Source: Chara braunii (taxonomy: Eukaryota > Streptophyta > Charophyceae > Charales > Characeae). From it: a stretch of 50,758 nt of DNA. Positions within the stretch are counted from its first letter, which is position 1. Each line of letters opens with the position of its first letter. Positions 18,704 through 28,173 of the stretch are shown here, one piece after another. The DNA lies in NCBI GenBank assembly GCA_003427395.1, contig BFEA01000450.1:1211625-1262382 (forward strand), given 5' to 3'. The notes beneath the pieces were generated by a model. The model was not told the DNA's origin and did not search any database. It worked only from the letters and a program-made list of their open reading frames with translations. A program made the position numbers and the translations under genes.

Positions 18704-20219
18704 TTTCCACTTTCAATACAACAATAAATAATAGACAAGCAGGGGAGAAGATTTTCAGTTTCCTTCAGACTCTTAGAAATCGTTGTTGTCTCATGCACAG
18801 AGGTAGGTGGGTGGATAGGCAACAAACGGTTTGGGTTAGAATGGTTTCCCTGGGGTCAGGTGTCAGACAGACAGTTAGTCCAGTAAAATCAATCACATGA
18901 TTTCCTTTTACTGACCCTGCACCACACTGGAGTTAGTAGACACAATCCACTACTCTTCCTGAGAAACACTAGATTTCCAAAGCCCACTAGAAAGCTAGAG
19001 CAATCGTGAGAATGAAAGAAGGTGGCAAGCACAGACAAGAATGATCAAACAAATAGAGCGATCCAGTCAAAAACCCTGAATCCTAACTCAGACTCAAATT
19101 TCGGCCCTGATGACTCTGGCGGCCATACCCTAGGGTATGGCGAAGTACAGTATTCACTGTTTCCAATGGAATACTGCAAATCCAATCAAGCGCTTCTGCA
19201 GCATTGCCTATTTTTGGATTGCGATTGACTGACAACTGACAGAATTGAATTTTGACGGACAAAATTGAAGTTATGACTAACCCTAGGTAGCACAGGCTAT
19301 AATTAGACTCGGCGCAAAACTGCAATTCACAGTATCTCTACTTTTCCAGTGCAGAATTCACAGTCTGAGCATCCCAGATCAAGCGCAATACAGTAAAGCA
19401 GTCCCAGAACACTTTTGGATGAAAAAGAGTCAACAGAGGGTTAGAAATGAGCAGAGGAAGGTAGGAGAAGGATGGCTATGGCTGTCATGCAGTCTGCGAT
19501 TTTCAATTCCAGTCACTGACAGACAGATGGACCTCAACACTAATCAATTTGACCCTATCTGAATCGCTATACAGGTAGGTGCATGGAACAGACTCGCTTT
19601 CAGAGCTTCTTGAAGGGTTGGGTGAAGATCTGGCTATGGCAGACTGATACCCTCATCTTGCCAGTTTCTTCCAGAGCTTCCTCCTCTGTCTTCCACACAC
19701 AGAACCACTTCAAACTTGTTGATCCTCTTCAGGATCCTGAAGCACTGCAGCCCTTTTGCCAGATTCCCTGAATCTGACCCTGTGGCACTCAGAAGCCAAC
19801 AGGAAATTATCTCACCACAGGTCCCCTTAGCCGCTGATGCTATAATTAGCCTCAGATGAGGTTAATTCCTGCTGCGATTGACAAAGACTGTCAATCTCCC
19901 TTAGTGCTGCTCAAGGATGAAGCCGCTCAGAGATCCCTGAAGTCCTCAGGGGTAATTCGCCACTCTGAGGCAATTCGCTATCATGCCCTCAGGGTTGGCT
20001 ATGGCGAATTAGCCCTGTTCTCGCCACTTCCTTGCAAGCGCCCTGACAGGCTCAGTGCGCTTGTTCAGTGCAACCACTGAACTTTTGAATTCACCGCTTG
20101 AGATCTTTTTCCCTGCTGACTCAATACTGGGGAAGATGAATCGCCAGGAATCTCTCACCAATATATCGCCAGATGAAGAAGATGCTCCAGTTGCACTCAA
20201 CCCTCAGTGCTCCAATTTC
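18704..20219 (-). other. Untranslated leader of element A
   Basis: About 1.5 kb between the primer site and the gag start. No long open frame on the sense strand shows a domain. The sense-strand motif GCCATAGCC (GGCTATGGC on the plus strand) occurs at 19,474-19,482, 19,632-19,640 and 19,997-20,005. Confidence 0.7.
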
Positions 20220-20237
20220 AATCCCGCTTCGACACCA
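20220..20237 (-). other. Primer-binding site of element A (tRNA-Leu-like)
   Basis: Two bases after the 5' LTR (element sense) lies TGGTGTCGAAGCGGGATT. It would pair with a tRNA 3' end ...CTTCGACACCA. This resembles the tRNA-Leu 3' end of plants with one or two differences. It is clearly not the initiator-Met site used by elements B and C. Confidence 0.7.
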
Positions 20238-20239
20238 AC

Positions 20240-21253
20240 TGTTATGAACTTGGTTGTCTTACGATTTTTACCGCCACTCACACACAGATAGTCTCATACA
20301 TGCCCATACATGCATAAGAAAAGGGGGAGAGGAGACAGAGTCCAACTGCACACAGATCAGAGTAGATAGCGGAAGTTCAGCCATGCAAAGATGGGGAGAG
20401 GACACTTCGTGTTTCTCACTCTCTGACAAACTCCCAACAACCAATCACAAGAAGAAACCTGCAAGGATAACAATTGGAATTCACACTGATGAAGAGCCAA
20501 TTAAACCCAATATCGTGACAGAGTTTGTTCCAGTATCTCGCCACACTCAGAACCCCACACTCCACTCTCTACCCTATACTCAGTTAGTAGCGCACAACCG
20601 AAACAGCCTCCCAATGGCCAGCGCCAACCACCCAGATGAAGAACAGATCCTGCGATGGAGTCTTCAGTGTCGATGGACAACTCTGACGAAGAAACTGGCA
20701 GCTATGGCTGCCGCCACCAACAAACAATCAGTGAAGAGCCACGATATAGCCTGGTCAGACGCAGATACCCCCAGGGGTAGATGCGCTGAGGGTGCCCCAG
20801 CTCCGACAACCTTCAAAAGGGCCAGCTATGGCTATCGTCCTAGGCAAGGGTCTCAGGATGCTGCCTGCAGACAATTGTCACCGCCAACTTGCTTGGCTTC
20901 TCCAACCGCTGCTTCGCGAGAATGAACCGCCAAAAGTCCCGAACAGTCCTACCCCAACCTACTTGTAGATTCTACACTACCCTAGCCTAGGACCTACCAG
21001 TACCGTTTCAGTTAGGGCATGCTTGGCCTCTACCGAATCGGTCCTACTGCTGCACTTAGGGCTCAAGGCCACTTAGGGCCGATAACTACTCAGCCTCTAC
21101 TGCTGTTAATTCAGGCTATTTTTAGAACAGCGGGTGGCCCTCAATGCAACTGAAAAACACAGCAAAACACACAGCAAAACACACAGCAAACACAGCAGTG
21201 CACTGTACAGCCTCGCAATCAATCTCGGCAGTCAAAATCAGCAAGTCACTGCA
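20240..21253 (-). repeat. 5' LTR of element A
   Basis: 1,014 bp, the upstream LTR in element orientation. It matches 11,890-12,873 and has one extra AAACACACAGCA-type repeat. The antisense frame of 223 codons is also open here (20,254-20,925). The 4-bp TCTC flank is at 21,254-21,257. Confidence 0.93.
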
Positions 21254-22105
21254 TCTCTGTGGTTGTCTGACCGGTCAGATCCTGAAGAATCTGACAGTAG
21301 TCAGCACAACAGGAAGGCTGCATGCTTGAACAGGATGGTATCAAATGGGTCTGAGGCTGGTCGATTCTTGAGAAAGACATCGCAGGGACAGCAACTGGAA
21401 ATAAGGTCGTCTCTATCACAATTGCCGACATGTGAATATCCTATGGTCTTTCAGCGAGCTGCTGCATGCAACGAATTGAGTCAGGGTTCTGACACAAACA
21501 GATGTTCCCCCATTCGAAGCCGGAGGTGATGTTCTGCACTCGTCACAGGATTCTGATGAAGATGGGAAGCAATGCGAGATGTCTCCCTCCAGCCAATAGA
21601 GGGGATGCATGTTGCCCCTCGCCCCAACCGTGGTGGTCAAGGATGGCGTGGCGCCGCCGCCGGTGGGGGTCTGGCTAATGCAAAGACCGAACATTTTGCC
21701 AGTAACTGCGCTTCCTTTTTCATCGTCCCGCACCCCCAACCAAATAATTTGGTAAAGAATTTCGATGTGACTCTGAGGCGAAAGTTGTTCAGTTTATTTT
21801 TCTGCGTAGCATAATTCTTGTTCAGATTTTTTGAATTTTTGTTTCCCCCCCTCTTTTGCTGGGACATTCTTTGGTCCTTGCACTGTCGGGTCACCCAGGC
21901 AAACAAGGTGACCCGGGTGGCCTGGCTGGTAGCCTAGGTCAACATCCAATACAATATGTATGCTGCGCGTAATGAATGGTTGTCTGAACAAGATGCGAAG
22001 ATCTTGTTTGGAAAAGACTGTCAGGAATTCCTTTCTGGAAAAAGAAGGCAAATAGCAAAGAATATACGAACATAGTGGGGTCCCGACATTGATGTCGAGA
22101 ACCAA
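21254..22105. other. Stretch between element A and the MITE cluster
   Basis: No recognised gene. It contains the SINE-body-like segment listed at 21,575-21,745. The rest has only short frames without domains. Confidence 0.5.
21575..21745 (-). repeat. Fragment related to the body of the 37.6-kb SINE, inverted
   Basis: Read on the minus strand this segment matches the SINE at 37,621-38,122 from about 37,850 to 38,010: shared GGAAGCGC..ACTGGCAAAATG, TCGGTCTTTGCATTAGCC, the CCACC..CGGCGG block and CAACATGCATCCCCT. The tRNA-like head and the 3' tail are missing. It is either a truncated SINE copy or a shared repeat module. Confidence 0.6.
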
Positions 22106-22160
22106 ATCTAAATGTGGTGTATTCCATAACGAGGGCAGGAATCTCGTAACCTATGTCACC

Positions 22161-22271
22161 ACCGTCTTCACCCGAATAGAACGCACAGTCATTGTCGCCG
22201 CATCTGGACCAAAAGTTGTGCCAAATACAGCTTTAACGACTGCGGGTTCTAAATGTGGTTCGGGAACGGAA
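22161..22271. mobile_element. MITE family member 2 (right end decayed)
   Basis: Left terminal repeat ACCGTCTTCACCCGAATAGA is intact and the body CCAAATACAGCTTTAACGAC is recognisable. The right terminal repeat is degraded (GGTTCGGGAACGGA in place of TTCGGGTGAAGACGGT). Confidence 0.65.
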
Positions 22272-22325
22272 GCTAAACGTGGTTTCTTCCAAAATGAGGG
22301 CAGGAATCTCGTGACCTATGTCGCT

Positions 22326-22432
22326 AACGTCGTCACCCGAACAAAACGCCCGGTCATTATCACCGCATGTGGACAGAAAGTTGTGCCAAATACAACTATA
22401 ATGACTTGGCACTCTGTTCGGGTGAAGACAGT
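22326..22432. mobile_element. 107-bp MITE, family member 3
   Basis: Left end AACGTCGTCACCCGAACAAA and right end TGTTCGGGTGAAGACAGT form inverted repeats of roughly 33 bp with a few mismatches. The body carries CCAAATACAACTATAATGAC. Its length equals that of the copies at 10,489 and 37,209. Confidence 0.75.
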
Positions 22433-22596
22433 AGCACAAATGAGGTGGCCACACGGCTGCTAAAAAAACACAGTCAGATGGGGCAAATATCTTTTGTTCG
22501 TTTACTCTAGGAGGGAAAGACAAGCAAACTAGCCAAATTACCGCGAAAGGGTTCCATGACATGATTGAGAAATCGATGTATCCATCCTGGCTATGC

Positions 22597-23062
22597 TAGA
22601 ATTGGAGGTGGTCACCATCCTTTGTGTCTATGGCCCGAATGATGATACATAGGAGGATTTTTTTTGGATTTATCCGTGCCCAGATTCCGGAAGGTATCCC
22701 ACTCATTATTGCTGGTGATTTTAATGCAGCACCGGAAAGAGGGATGGACAGATGGAATGTACCTGGACCCCCTCCCCCCTATGTGAGCATGGATGAACAA
22801 ATAATCAGCGATTTATACTCCTCTTGATTCTCTTTGACTCGTTCCGAAGGACCTTCCCGACGCACAAAACCTACTCATGCTTTCGCAAGAATGCAACAAA
22901 CAGACCCATGAAATCACACATCGACCTCATTTTACTGTCTGAAGAACTGGAAGGGGCCCTCCAATTGGCTGAGATCTTCCCACAAAGCCCTTTTCCAGGC
23001 CTGGACCATTCCATGTGTGTAGTCATAATGTCTTTCCACAAGAAACCAGAGCAAGGGCCCAA
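22597..23062 (+). pseudogene. AP-endonuclease domain, C-terminal half (LINE)
   Basis: Successive frames show VVTILCVYGPNDD (about 22,606), IPLIIAGDFNAAPERGMDRW (about 22,699-22,760, the GDFN box holding a catalytic Asp and Asn), then SHIDLILLSEELEG (about 22,915) and FPGLDHSMCVVIM (about 23,000; the DH pair of the active site). This nicks target DNA in LINEs. The first half, with the catalytic Glu, is absent. At least two frame changes occur. Confidence 0.82.
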
Positions 23063-23622
23063 ATTCTACAAATTGAATTCCTCCCTACTTACACAAGACA
23101 AGTTTCAAAAGTACCTTCAAGATATCTGGAACTACTGGAGATCCTACCGAGACACGTTTCAAGATGATATTTTATGGTTTAATAACGGACTGCCCTTCTT
23201 GGCTAGAAAATGTAAAGAATTTTCAGCGTCACCAACAAGAAATGGCGCTATATTACCAATTGGAGCAGCTGCGTACACAGGAGGAACAGCAGGAACTGGA
23301 CGATCCGGAGGGACAACTCCTGGAACAGATCCAAGACTTGGAAGACCAATTGACAGGTTACATAGAAAGACGGTGGCAGGGGGCACGCATACGTGGCAAA
23401 TCGCATCGTCATAGAATGGAAGGTGCCATGGCCACAATTTTTTTCGACATGGCCAAAGTGAGGGCGGGTCGATCCATGATTGAGGCACTAACCAAAGACC
23501 AAACGGCAATAGCGACCACAACACCACAATGTGTGCAAATAGCCTGATCCTTCTTCCAAGATCTATTTCGCTCTCACTGTTCCCATCACCCAAGGGACAA
23601 GGAGATAGATGAGTTCCTTCAA
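23063..23622 (+). pseudogene. Linker between endonuclease and RT (LINE)
   Basis: Plus-strand text such as KFYKLNSSLLTQDKFQKYLQ continues from the endonuclease (22,824-23,414), and after a frame change NFQRHQQEMALYYQLEQLRT and onward (23,164-23,547) forms a Gln/Glu-rich coiled coil. This matches the spacer usually found between the two enzymatic domains. It ends at a stop (23,545-23,547). Confidence 0.7.
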
Positions 23623-24843
23623 CCCCTCCAACAACAGCTCACGGAGAAGCAACAAGAACTTATGGAAACGCCCCTTACAAGGGAGGAAATCTGGACTGCG
23701 CTAATGCAAATGGAAGAGGAAAAAAACCCAGGAATAGACGGGCTCCTAAAGGAATTTTGAGAATCCCATTGGAGCCACCTCTCCCAGGATCTAATGGACT
23801 ACTACCAAGTAGTCTAGACCATGGGACAAATGGGGGAATTTATGGGACAAGGAGTACTCACCTTATTATACAAAAAGGGGGACAAAATAAACATACGAAA
23901 CTATCACCCTATAACACTCCTAATGGTGGTATACAAATTGTTAGCAAAGGCTTTGGCTAACCGTATGATAAACATGATGGAGGATATCATCCATCCTTCT
24001 CAAACAGGGTTCATTAAAGGGAGGGAAATCCATGACAATATTCTTGTGGTGAATGAGATGATCAAGCTTTCTCGACAATCTAAACATAATGCAGCCATTA
24101 TCTTTATAAACTTCGAGAAAGCATACGATCACGTGGACTGGTTATTCCTAGACAAATGTCTGGAAAAACTAAACTCTGAACCCTGTTTTCAAAGGTGGGT
24201 TGAAATTCTGTACCAGAATGCCACCACCCGCGTCCATATAAATGGAACACTAGCCCCCGAGATCCGCCTCCAAAGATCGGTGCGGCAAGGTGACCCGATT
24301 GCACCTTTTCTCTTTGTGATTGTGGTTGAAGCACCCGCAACAAATTTAAGAGTTAACCAAAAAATACAAAAATTCAAGATAACCTCAATCCCGAAGGAGG
24401 CGATTCCCATATGCTCGCTGTTTGCGGATGATCTAACGCTAATGATCGACGCATCTTCGAAAAATGTAATGGAAATAAAGGCATTAATGGACAAATTTTG
24501 TAGCCTCTCGGACATGAATGTCAATTGGGACAACAAAATGTTAGGCTGGTGGGTCCACTACCAAGGAGGAAAACCCCCAAACAATCCACAGATTAAATGG
24601 ATACCCCTGGAGACCCCGATCAGGGTACTGGGGATATCCATGTCATCAGGGGGCAAGCCCACAACCAATGATGCATGGATCACCAACCCAATGATCGAAA
24701 AGTTAGCTCAGTGGAAGGACAGACACACTTCATTGTTTGGTCGTTCACTGGTTATCAACAACATGATATTGGCAGCCTTGTGGTATCGGTCTGTCATATG
24801 GGCACTTAGTAAAGAGGACTGCGCTCCATACGACGCCAGGTAG
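23623..24843 (+). pseudogene. Reverse transcriptase (LINE)
   Basis: PLTREEIWTALMQMEEEKNP (about 23,668) ends at a stop near 23,760. The main frame (23,821-24,843) has LTLLYKKGDKINIRNYHPIT, GFIKGREIHDNILVVNEMI, IIFINFEKAYDHVDWLFLD (first catalytic Asp region, with Asn in place of the usual Asp in LDFEKAYD), VRQGDPIAPFLFVIVVEA and LFADDLTLMID (catalytic FADD). This is the plant-LINE RT arrangement. The Asp-to-Asn change at the first metal-binding site would probably abolish activity even without the frameshifts. Confidence 0.88.
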
Positions 24844-25808
24844 CTGCCTATCTGTGAAGGGGGAACCACGAGTGGCAGAATGTCATTAGTCGGGTGGCTT
24901 GGCAATCAGTAATCCAGCCAAAACCCAAAGGAGGGCTGGGCATTTTAGATCTGAGCACCCAGGTGATGGCATTGGCTATTCAATGGGCCAGACCCTCCTC
25001 CTAAAAGGTCTAAACCCACAAGCCCCATGGCGAGCATTGTTGCTGGAACAAATCGCACGACTGACCCCTATTCTCCTGGCCGCTACAGATCCTACAACGT
25101 GGACTGAAGACCGTTACTGGACCATCCCACGGTACTCCACCCGGTCCCAATGCACAGGCCGACAAGTGGCAAGAAGGGATTTGAGGAATGACCCTTTTTG
25201 GGTCAACCTGTTGAGAACCTGGTGCAAACTCCCCCTCCCAGACAACCCCCCCCTCCATGAGGTGGGAAGAGGTTTACAGACAGCCACTGTTTGGCAACAG
25301 ATGGCTTACCAACCCTCAGGGGATTGTCTTTCTCTGCACACAGAACCCGTGGCAAGGGTGGGCCAAAAACTGGGTGCTGAGAATAGGAGATATCTGGGAT
25401 CAGGATCAAAAGGATAGGGTCACGACAACTCATCTAAGAACGAAATTGAAATACTGCCATAACCCCGAGGACGCACTTAAAACAATCACAGATGCAGTCC
25501 CTTTGGACTGGATCCGTATACTGCAAAAAGGATCTCAACTTATAAAGGGGGACTGGGTCACTCTCCGTGAGCACAGGGATAGGGTGGGCAACATAATAGA
25601 TATACACCCTGATGGGGAAGTACTGGTCAAGTGTTTCAGGCTGCAAAATAACCATTATCTGTTTAGGATCCACTCGTCAGAGGACCAATGGCTTCCGCCA
25701 TCGGCTGTACTTAGAATAAGAATTCTAAAGGAAGGAGAAAAATGGTTAGCCTACCAACCACACATCCCAATTTCCTGCCTGGCCTGTGATCTAGAGACAT
25801 TAGTTTGA
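24844..25808 (+). pseudogene. RT thumb and linker region (LINE)
   Basis: After a stop at 24,841 the LINE protein continues in changing frames: VAWQSVIQPKPKGGLGILDL (about 24,892), then NDPFWVNLLRTWCKLPLPDN (about 25,187) and WDQDQKDRVTTTHLRTKLKY (about 25,400). The last piece (25,257-25,808) is open to LACDLETLV. The W-rich and KGGLGI motifs are usual after the RT domain in plant LINEs. Confidence 0.75.
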
Positions 25809-25883
25809 ACAACACCCAACCCACGGAGAACCGCCCACCAAAAGCACCGACATTCCCTGACGGTTAAAACTACCTACTGACTG

Positions 25884-26576
25884 TTGAGACCAAAACTCAA
25901 TCTAAGAGACAAAGTGGAGTCTCGATGGATGAGACAATTGAATGTGACAAAGGAGTCCCTGAAAAGAATACGCTGGTTTAAACATAATAGGATCAAACCT
26001 GCTAAGCTGGGGTCATTGCAATGGCAGATTGAACACAGATGCCTACCAACAAACGATTGGCTGATAGACTACACCCATCTAGAACAGAAAGGGCTTGCTC
26101 TTCCGTGGTGCAAGCTCTGCAACACTACCTACCCTTCAAGGAAACACCCGGAGACTATAGAACACATTTTTCTTCAATGCCTAGGCTCGGTATGGCTGTG
26201 GAGGTGGTGGGACAGAATCTGGCATCAGCTAGTCACCTCCATACAGTGGCCTTGGGATTGGAAAGCGTTGCTTTGTGAAACTTGGAGTCTGGATCAGTTG
26301 AGCAACTACGAACTTAACATGTTTGAAATAGGGAGGAGAGCTGTGTTGTGGGCCATATGGTGGCGTTGCTGCACAATGGAAATGGAAGGTAGTCGTCAGG
26401 ATGGTCCGGAGTTTATTGATTCAATTAGGCAACATATTCAGACAGAGATAACAAAATGGTCTGGAATGGGGGGAAGGGGGAGGAACTGGGTAGTGGTGAG
26501 GAGCAGGAAACGCTGGTTAAAGATTATACCCTCTCCTTTCACGATTGGATTTGCTCAGACCCATCTGTCCCCCTGA
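25884..26576 (+). pseudogene. C-terminal zinc-binding region (LINE)
   Basis: 230 open codons. QWQIEHRCLPTNDWLIDYTH leads into LPWCKLCNTTYPSRKHPETI and EHIFLQC, a Cys-X2-Cys...His...Cys zinc-binding cluster like that at the end of plant LINE ORF2 proteins. WLWRWWDRIWHQLV follows. The frame ends at SP* (26,574-26,576). The stretch between this and the previous piece (25,809-25,883) holds a frame change. Confidence 0.85.
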
Positions 26577-26584
26577 GGCCCCTT

Positions 26585-27550
26585 TGAAACGGATTCCACC
26601 TTTGCAGTAGCCAATGCAGATCCCAAGGCTCGATCCTTAGTCCTTACCCTACCTGTGTACAGTATCTATGTCGACCCCAGGAGTTGAACCCACGACCTAT
26701 GTCTTTCCCCACAGTTGGTAGGTTGCCACAGGTCTGTAGGTTATAGGGGTTAGATCTGTAGACCTGTCGGATAGGAGTCTTAGTGAGTTCTAGAAGTCGT
26801 AGTTGTAGCTCCTCCGAAGAGTCAAGGTCGTAACTGCTACAGTCCTGAAGGGTCAAGGTCGTAGCTGCTACAGTACTGAAAGGCCAAGTCCACGGTCTTC
26901 CGGAAGGTCTAGAAGTGGCCTTTCAGGAACTGCCCACAGTAGACCGAGGCAAGTGGGCAAGTGGCGAAGTCCACCGGTGCTAAGTCAGCGGTACCCAGTC
27001 CCAGTCAGTCTCAGTCCAGTCAAGCAAGTACCATGTGGGACTATGTGCACCAGGGGCATGGGAACGGGGCAGACCAACGAGCTACAAAAGTATAAATCAA
27101 GAGGCAACGCCCAGCCATTGATTCATGCCTGCGTAAGCCATGCGCAAGCGCTGCCACAACAACTTGTGCAAGGTGGTCTGCAGTGTGCCCGAAGACGAAG
27201 TGGGCGAGAAAGAGAGCTTAGCCATAGCGATAGGGGTAGTAGTGGCCATAGCCGCCATAACTGATAGAAGAGTGTAGCGTGTGTGTGTGTGTGCGTGTGT
27301 GTACAGTGTGATGCGTGTGGGATATCCAGAGTGATCCTAAGTTGAGGGTGTGTGAACAGCAAAGTGTGGCGCAATGACGAACAGGGAATTGTACAGGCGT
27401 TGATGCGCCATAGCCATCTGAAGCAAACTTGTATCTGAACTGTGTTCTTGGTTTCCATATCTCTGAGTTTTGAGTGGGCGCTTGTCGCCAGTTTGCTGCG
27501 CTACCTGTTTGCATGCATGTGGAGAGTGAGAGAAAGCGAGTCTGATTGCA
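26585..27550 (+). repeat. 5' LTR of element B
   Basis: Starts TGAAACGGATTCCACC and ends CTGATTGCA. It has a 31-bp internal minisatellite (GGTCGTAGCTGCTACAGT with variants, about 26,785-26,880), a TATAAATC box at 27,091, GCCATAGC motifs from 27,231, and a (GT)n tract near 27,280-27,303. Long open frames on the minus strand here are not genes. Confidence 0.93.
27091..27098 (+). promoter_or_regulatory. TATA box in 5' LTR of element B
   Basis: TATAAATCAAGAGGCA is conserved in all four LTRs of elements B and C (27,091; 34,957; 41,209; 49,970). Transcription would start about 30 bp downstream, defining the U3/R border. Confidence 0.65.
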
Positions 27551-27551
27551 T

Positions 27552-27569
27552 TGGTATCGGAGCTGGTAC
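27552..27569 (+). other. Primer-binding site of element B (initiator Met tRNA)
   Basis: One base after the 5' LTR lies TGGTATCGGAGCTGGTAC. The plant initiator-Met primer site is TGGTATCAGAGC, so this matches 11 of the first 12 positions. Confidence 0.85.
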
Positions 27570-27695
27570 CCGCTATTCCACGCGCCACCGTCGGTGCTGC
27601 AGGGAGAGTCGTGCACCATAGCCGAAGGCGCCATCGAAGAGGAAGCCCGCCATAGCGGATCCGCAGGGTGAAGAAGCCGTCGTGCGCACCTGCAA

Positions 27696-27698
<3 letters not shown>

Positions 27699-27775
<77 letters not shown>
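27699..27775 (+). repeat. (GA)n microsatellite in the leader of element B
   Basis: About 37 uninterrupted GA units. Element C has the same tract at the same relative position (41,854-41,919), so it belongs to the family and is not a local accident. Confidence 0.95.
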
Positions 27776-27777
<2 letters not shown>

Positions 27778-28063
27778 AGATTGGTTGTCACATACCTTTG
27801 AAGATCGATGTGCAGTCCAACGAAGAAGAAGGCGGCCATAGTCGTGGAGCTCCACCACAGAGTAACGAAGGAGGTGAAAGAGAGGACGGAGGGAGAGACC
27901 GAGGAGAGAAGTTGCAGCGGAGGAAGAAGAAGGGAGAAACGAGAACCAAAAAAAAAAAAAAAGAGAAGACAGTCGGGGTCAAGAGAAAGGAGGCGAGGCA
28001 GGTAAAAGGAAGGAGGAGGGTGGCGACAAAAGGGGAAGTCGGCTGCCATAGCCGGATGGAGAG

Positions 28064-28173
28064 TTGACCAGCGGAGTTTATCGGAGTTGACCGAGGGTTG
28101 ACCGGGGTTGACTGCAGCATTGACCAAGCGTTGACCAAGGTGTTGACCAAGACTCTTGACCACGATTTTGACC
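28064..28173 (+). promoter_or_regulatory. Array of nine TTGAC(C/T) motifs in the leader of element B
   Basis: Nine copies of TTGACC or TTGACT, all on the sense strand, lie within 110 bp, mostly 10-16 bp apart (TTGACCAAG-type repeats). TTGAC(C/T) is the core bound by plant WRKY transcription factors (W-box). Function is inferred from the motif only; it may simply be a decayed minisatellite. Confidence 0.55.

Larger units (their letters stand above)
11890..21253 (-). mobile_element. Ty3/gypsy LTR retrotransposon A (chromodomain-like tail)
   Basis: Two direct repeats of about 1 kb (11,890-12,873 and 20,240-21,253) bound minus-strand gag-protease-RT-RNase H-integrase. In element orientation each LTR begins TGCAATG and ends ATAACA, so the TG...CA ends are intact. 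The flanks show a 4-bp duplication TCTC (11,886-11,889 and 21,254-21,257). RNase H lies between RT and integrase, and integrase ends in a chromodomain-like segment, as in chromovirus-type gypsy elements. The LTRs show about nine differences in the first 190 aligned bases, so the insertion is not recent. A stop in protease, a frameshift in RT, an AT-rich insertion in integrase and a 460-bp insertion in gag disable it. Confidence 0.93.
22106..22440 (+). repeat. Tandem duplication containing two MITE copies
   Basis: The segment from CTAAATGTGGT through GAGGGCAGGAATCTCGTAAC and the MITE appears twice (about 22,106-22,256 and 22,257-22,440). The duplicated unit includes flanking non-MITE sequence, so the second MITE arose by local duplication and not by a second insertion. 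Confidence 0.75.
22565..26584 (+). mobile_element. LINE (non-LTR retrotransposon), 5'-truncated and frameshifted
   Basis: Plus-strand pieces of one ORF2 protein follow in order: the C-terminal half of an AP-type endonuclease, reverse transcriptase, a linker, and a C-terminal zinc-binding region. The element starts in mid-endonuclease, consistent with 5' truncation during target-primed reverse transcription. The ORF ends at 26,574-26,576, and eight bases later the LTR of element B begins. B therefore either inserted into the LINE 3' untranslated region or next to it, and no poly(A) tail is visible before B. Frames change several times. Confidence 0.88.

Noticed and set aside
26683-26700. Pol III B-box-like GGTTCAACTCC on the minus strand in the LTR of B
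   Set aside because: It matches the B-box consensus almost fully, but there is no A box at the right distance and no tRNA-like fold; probably chance or a remote relic.
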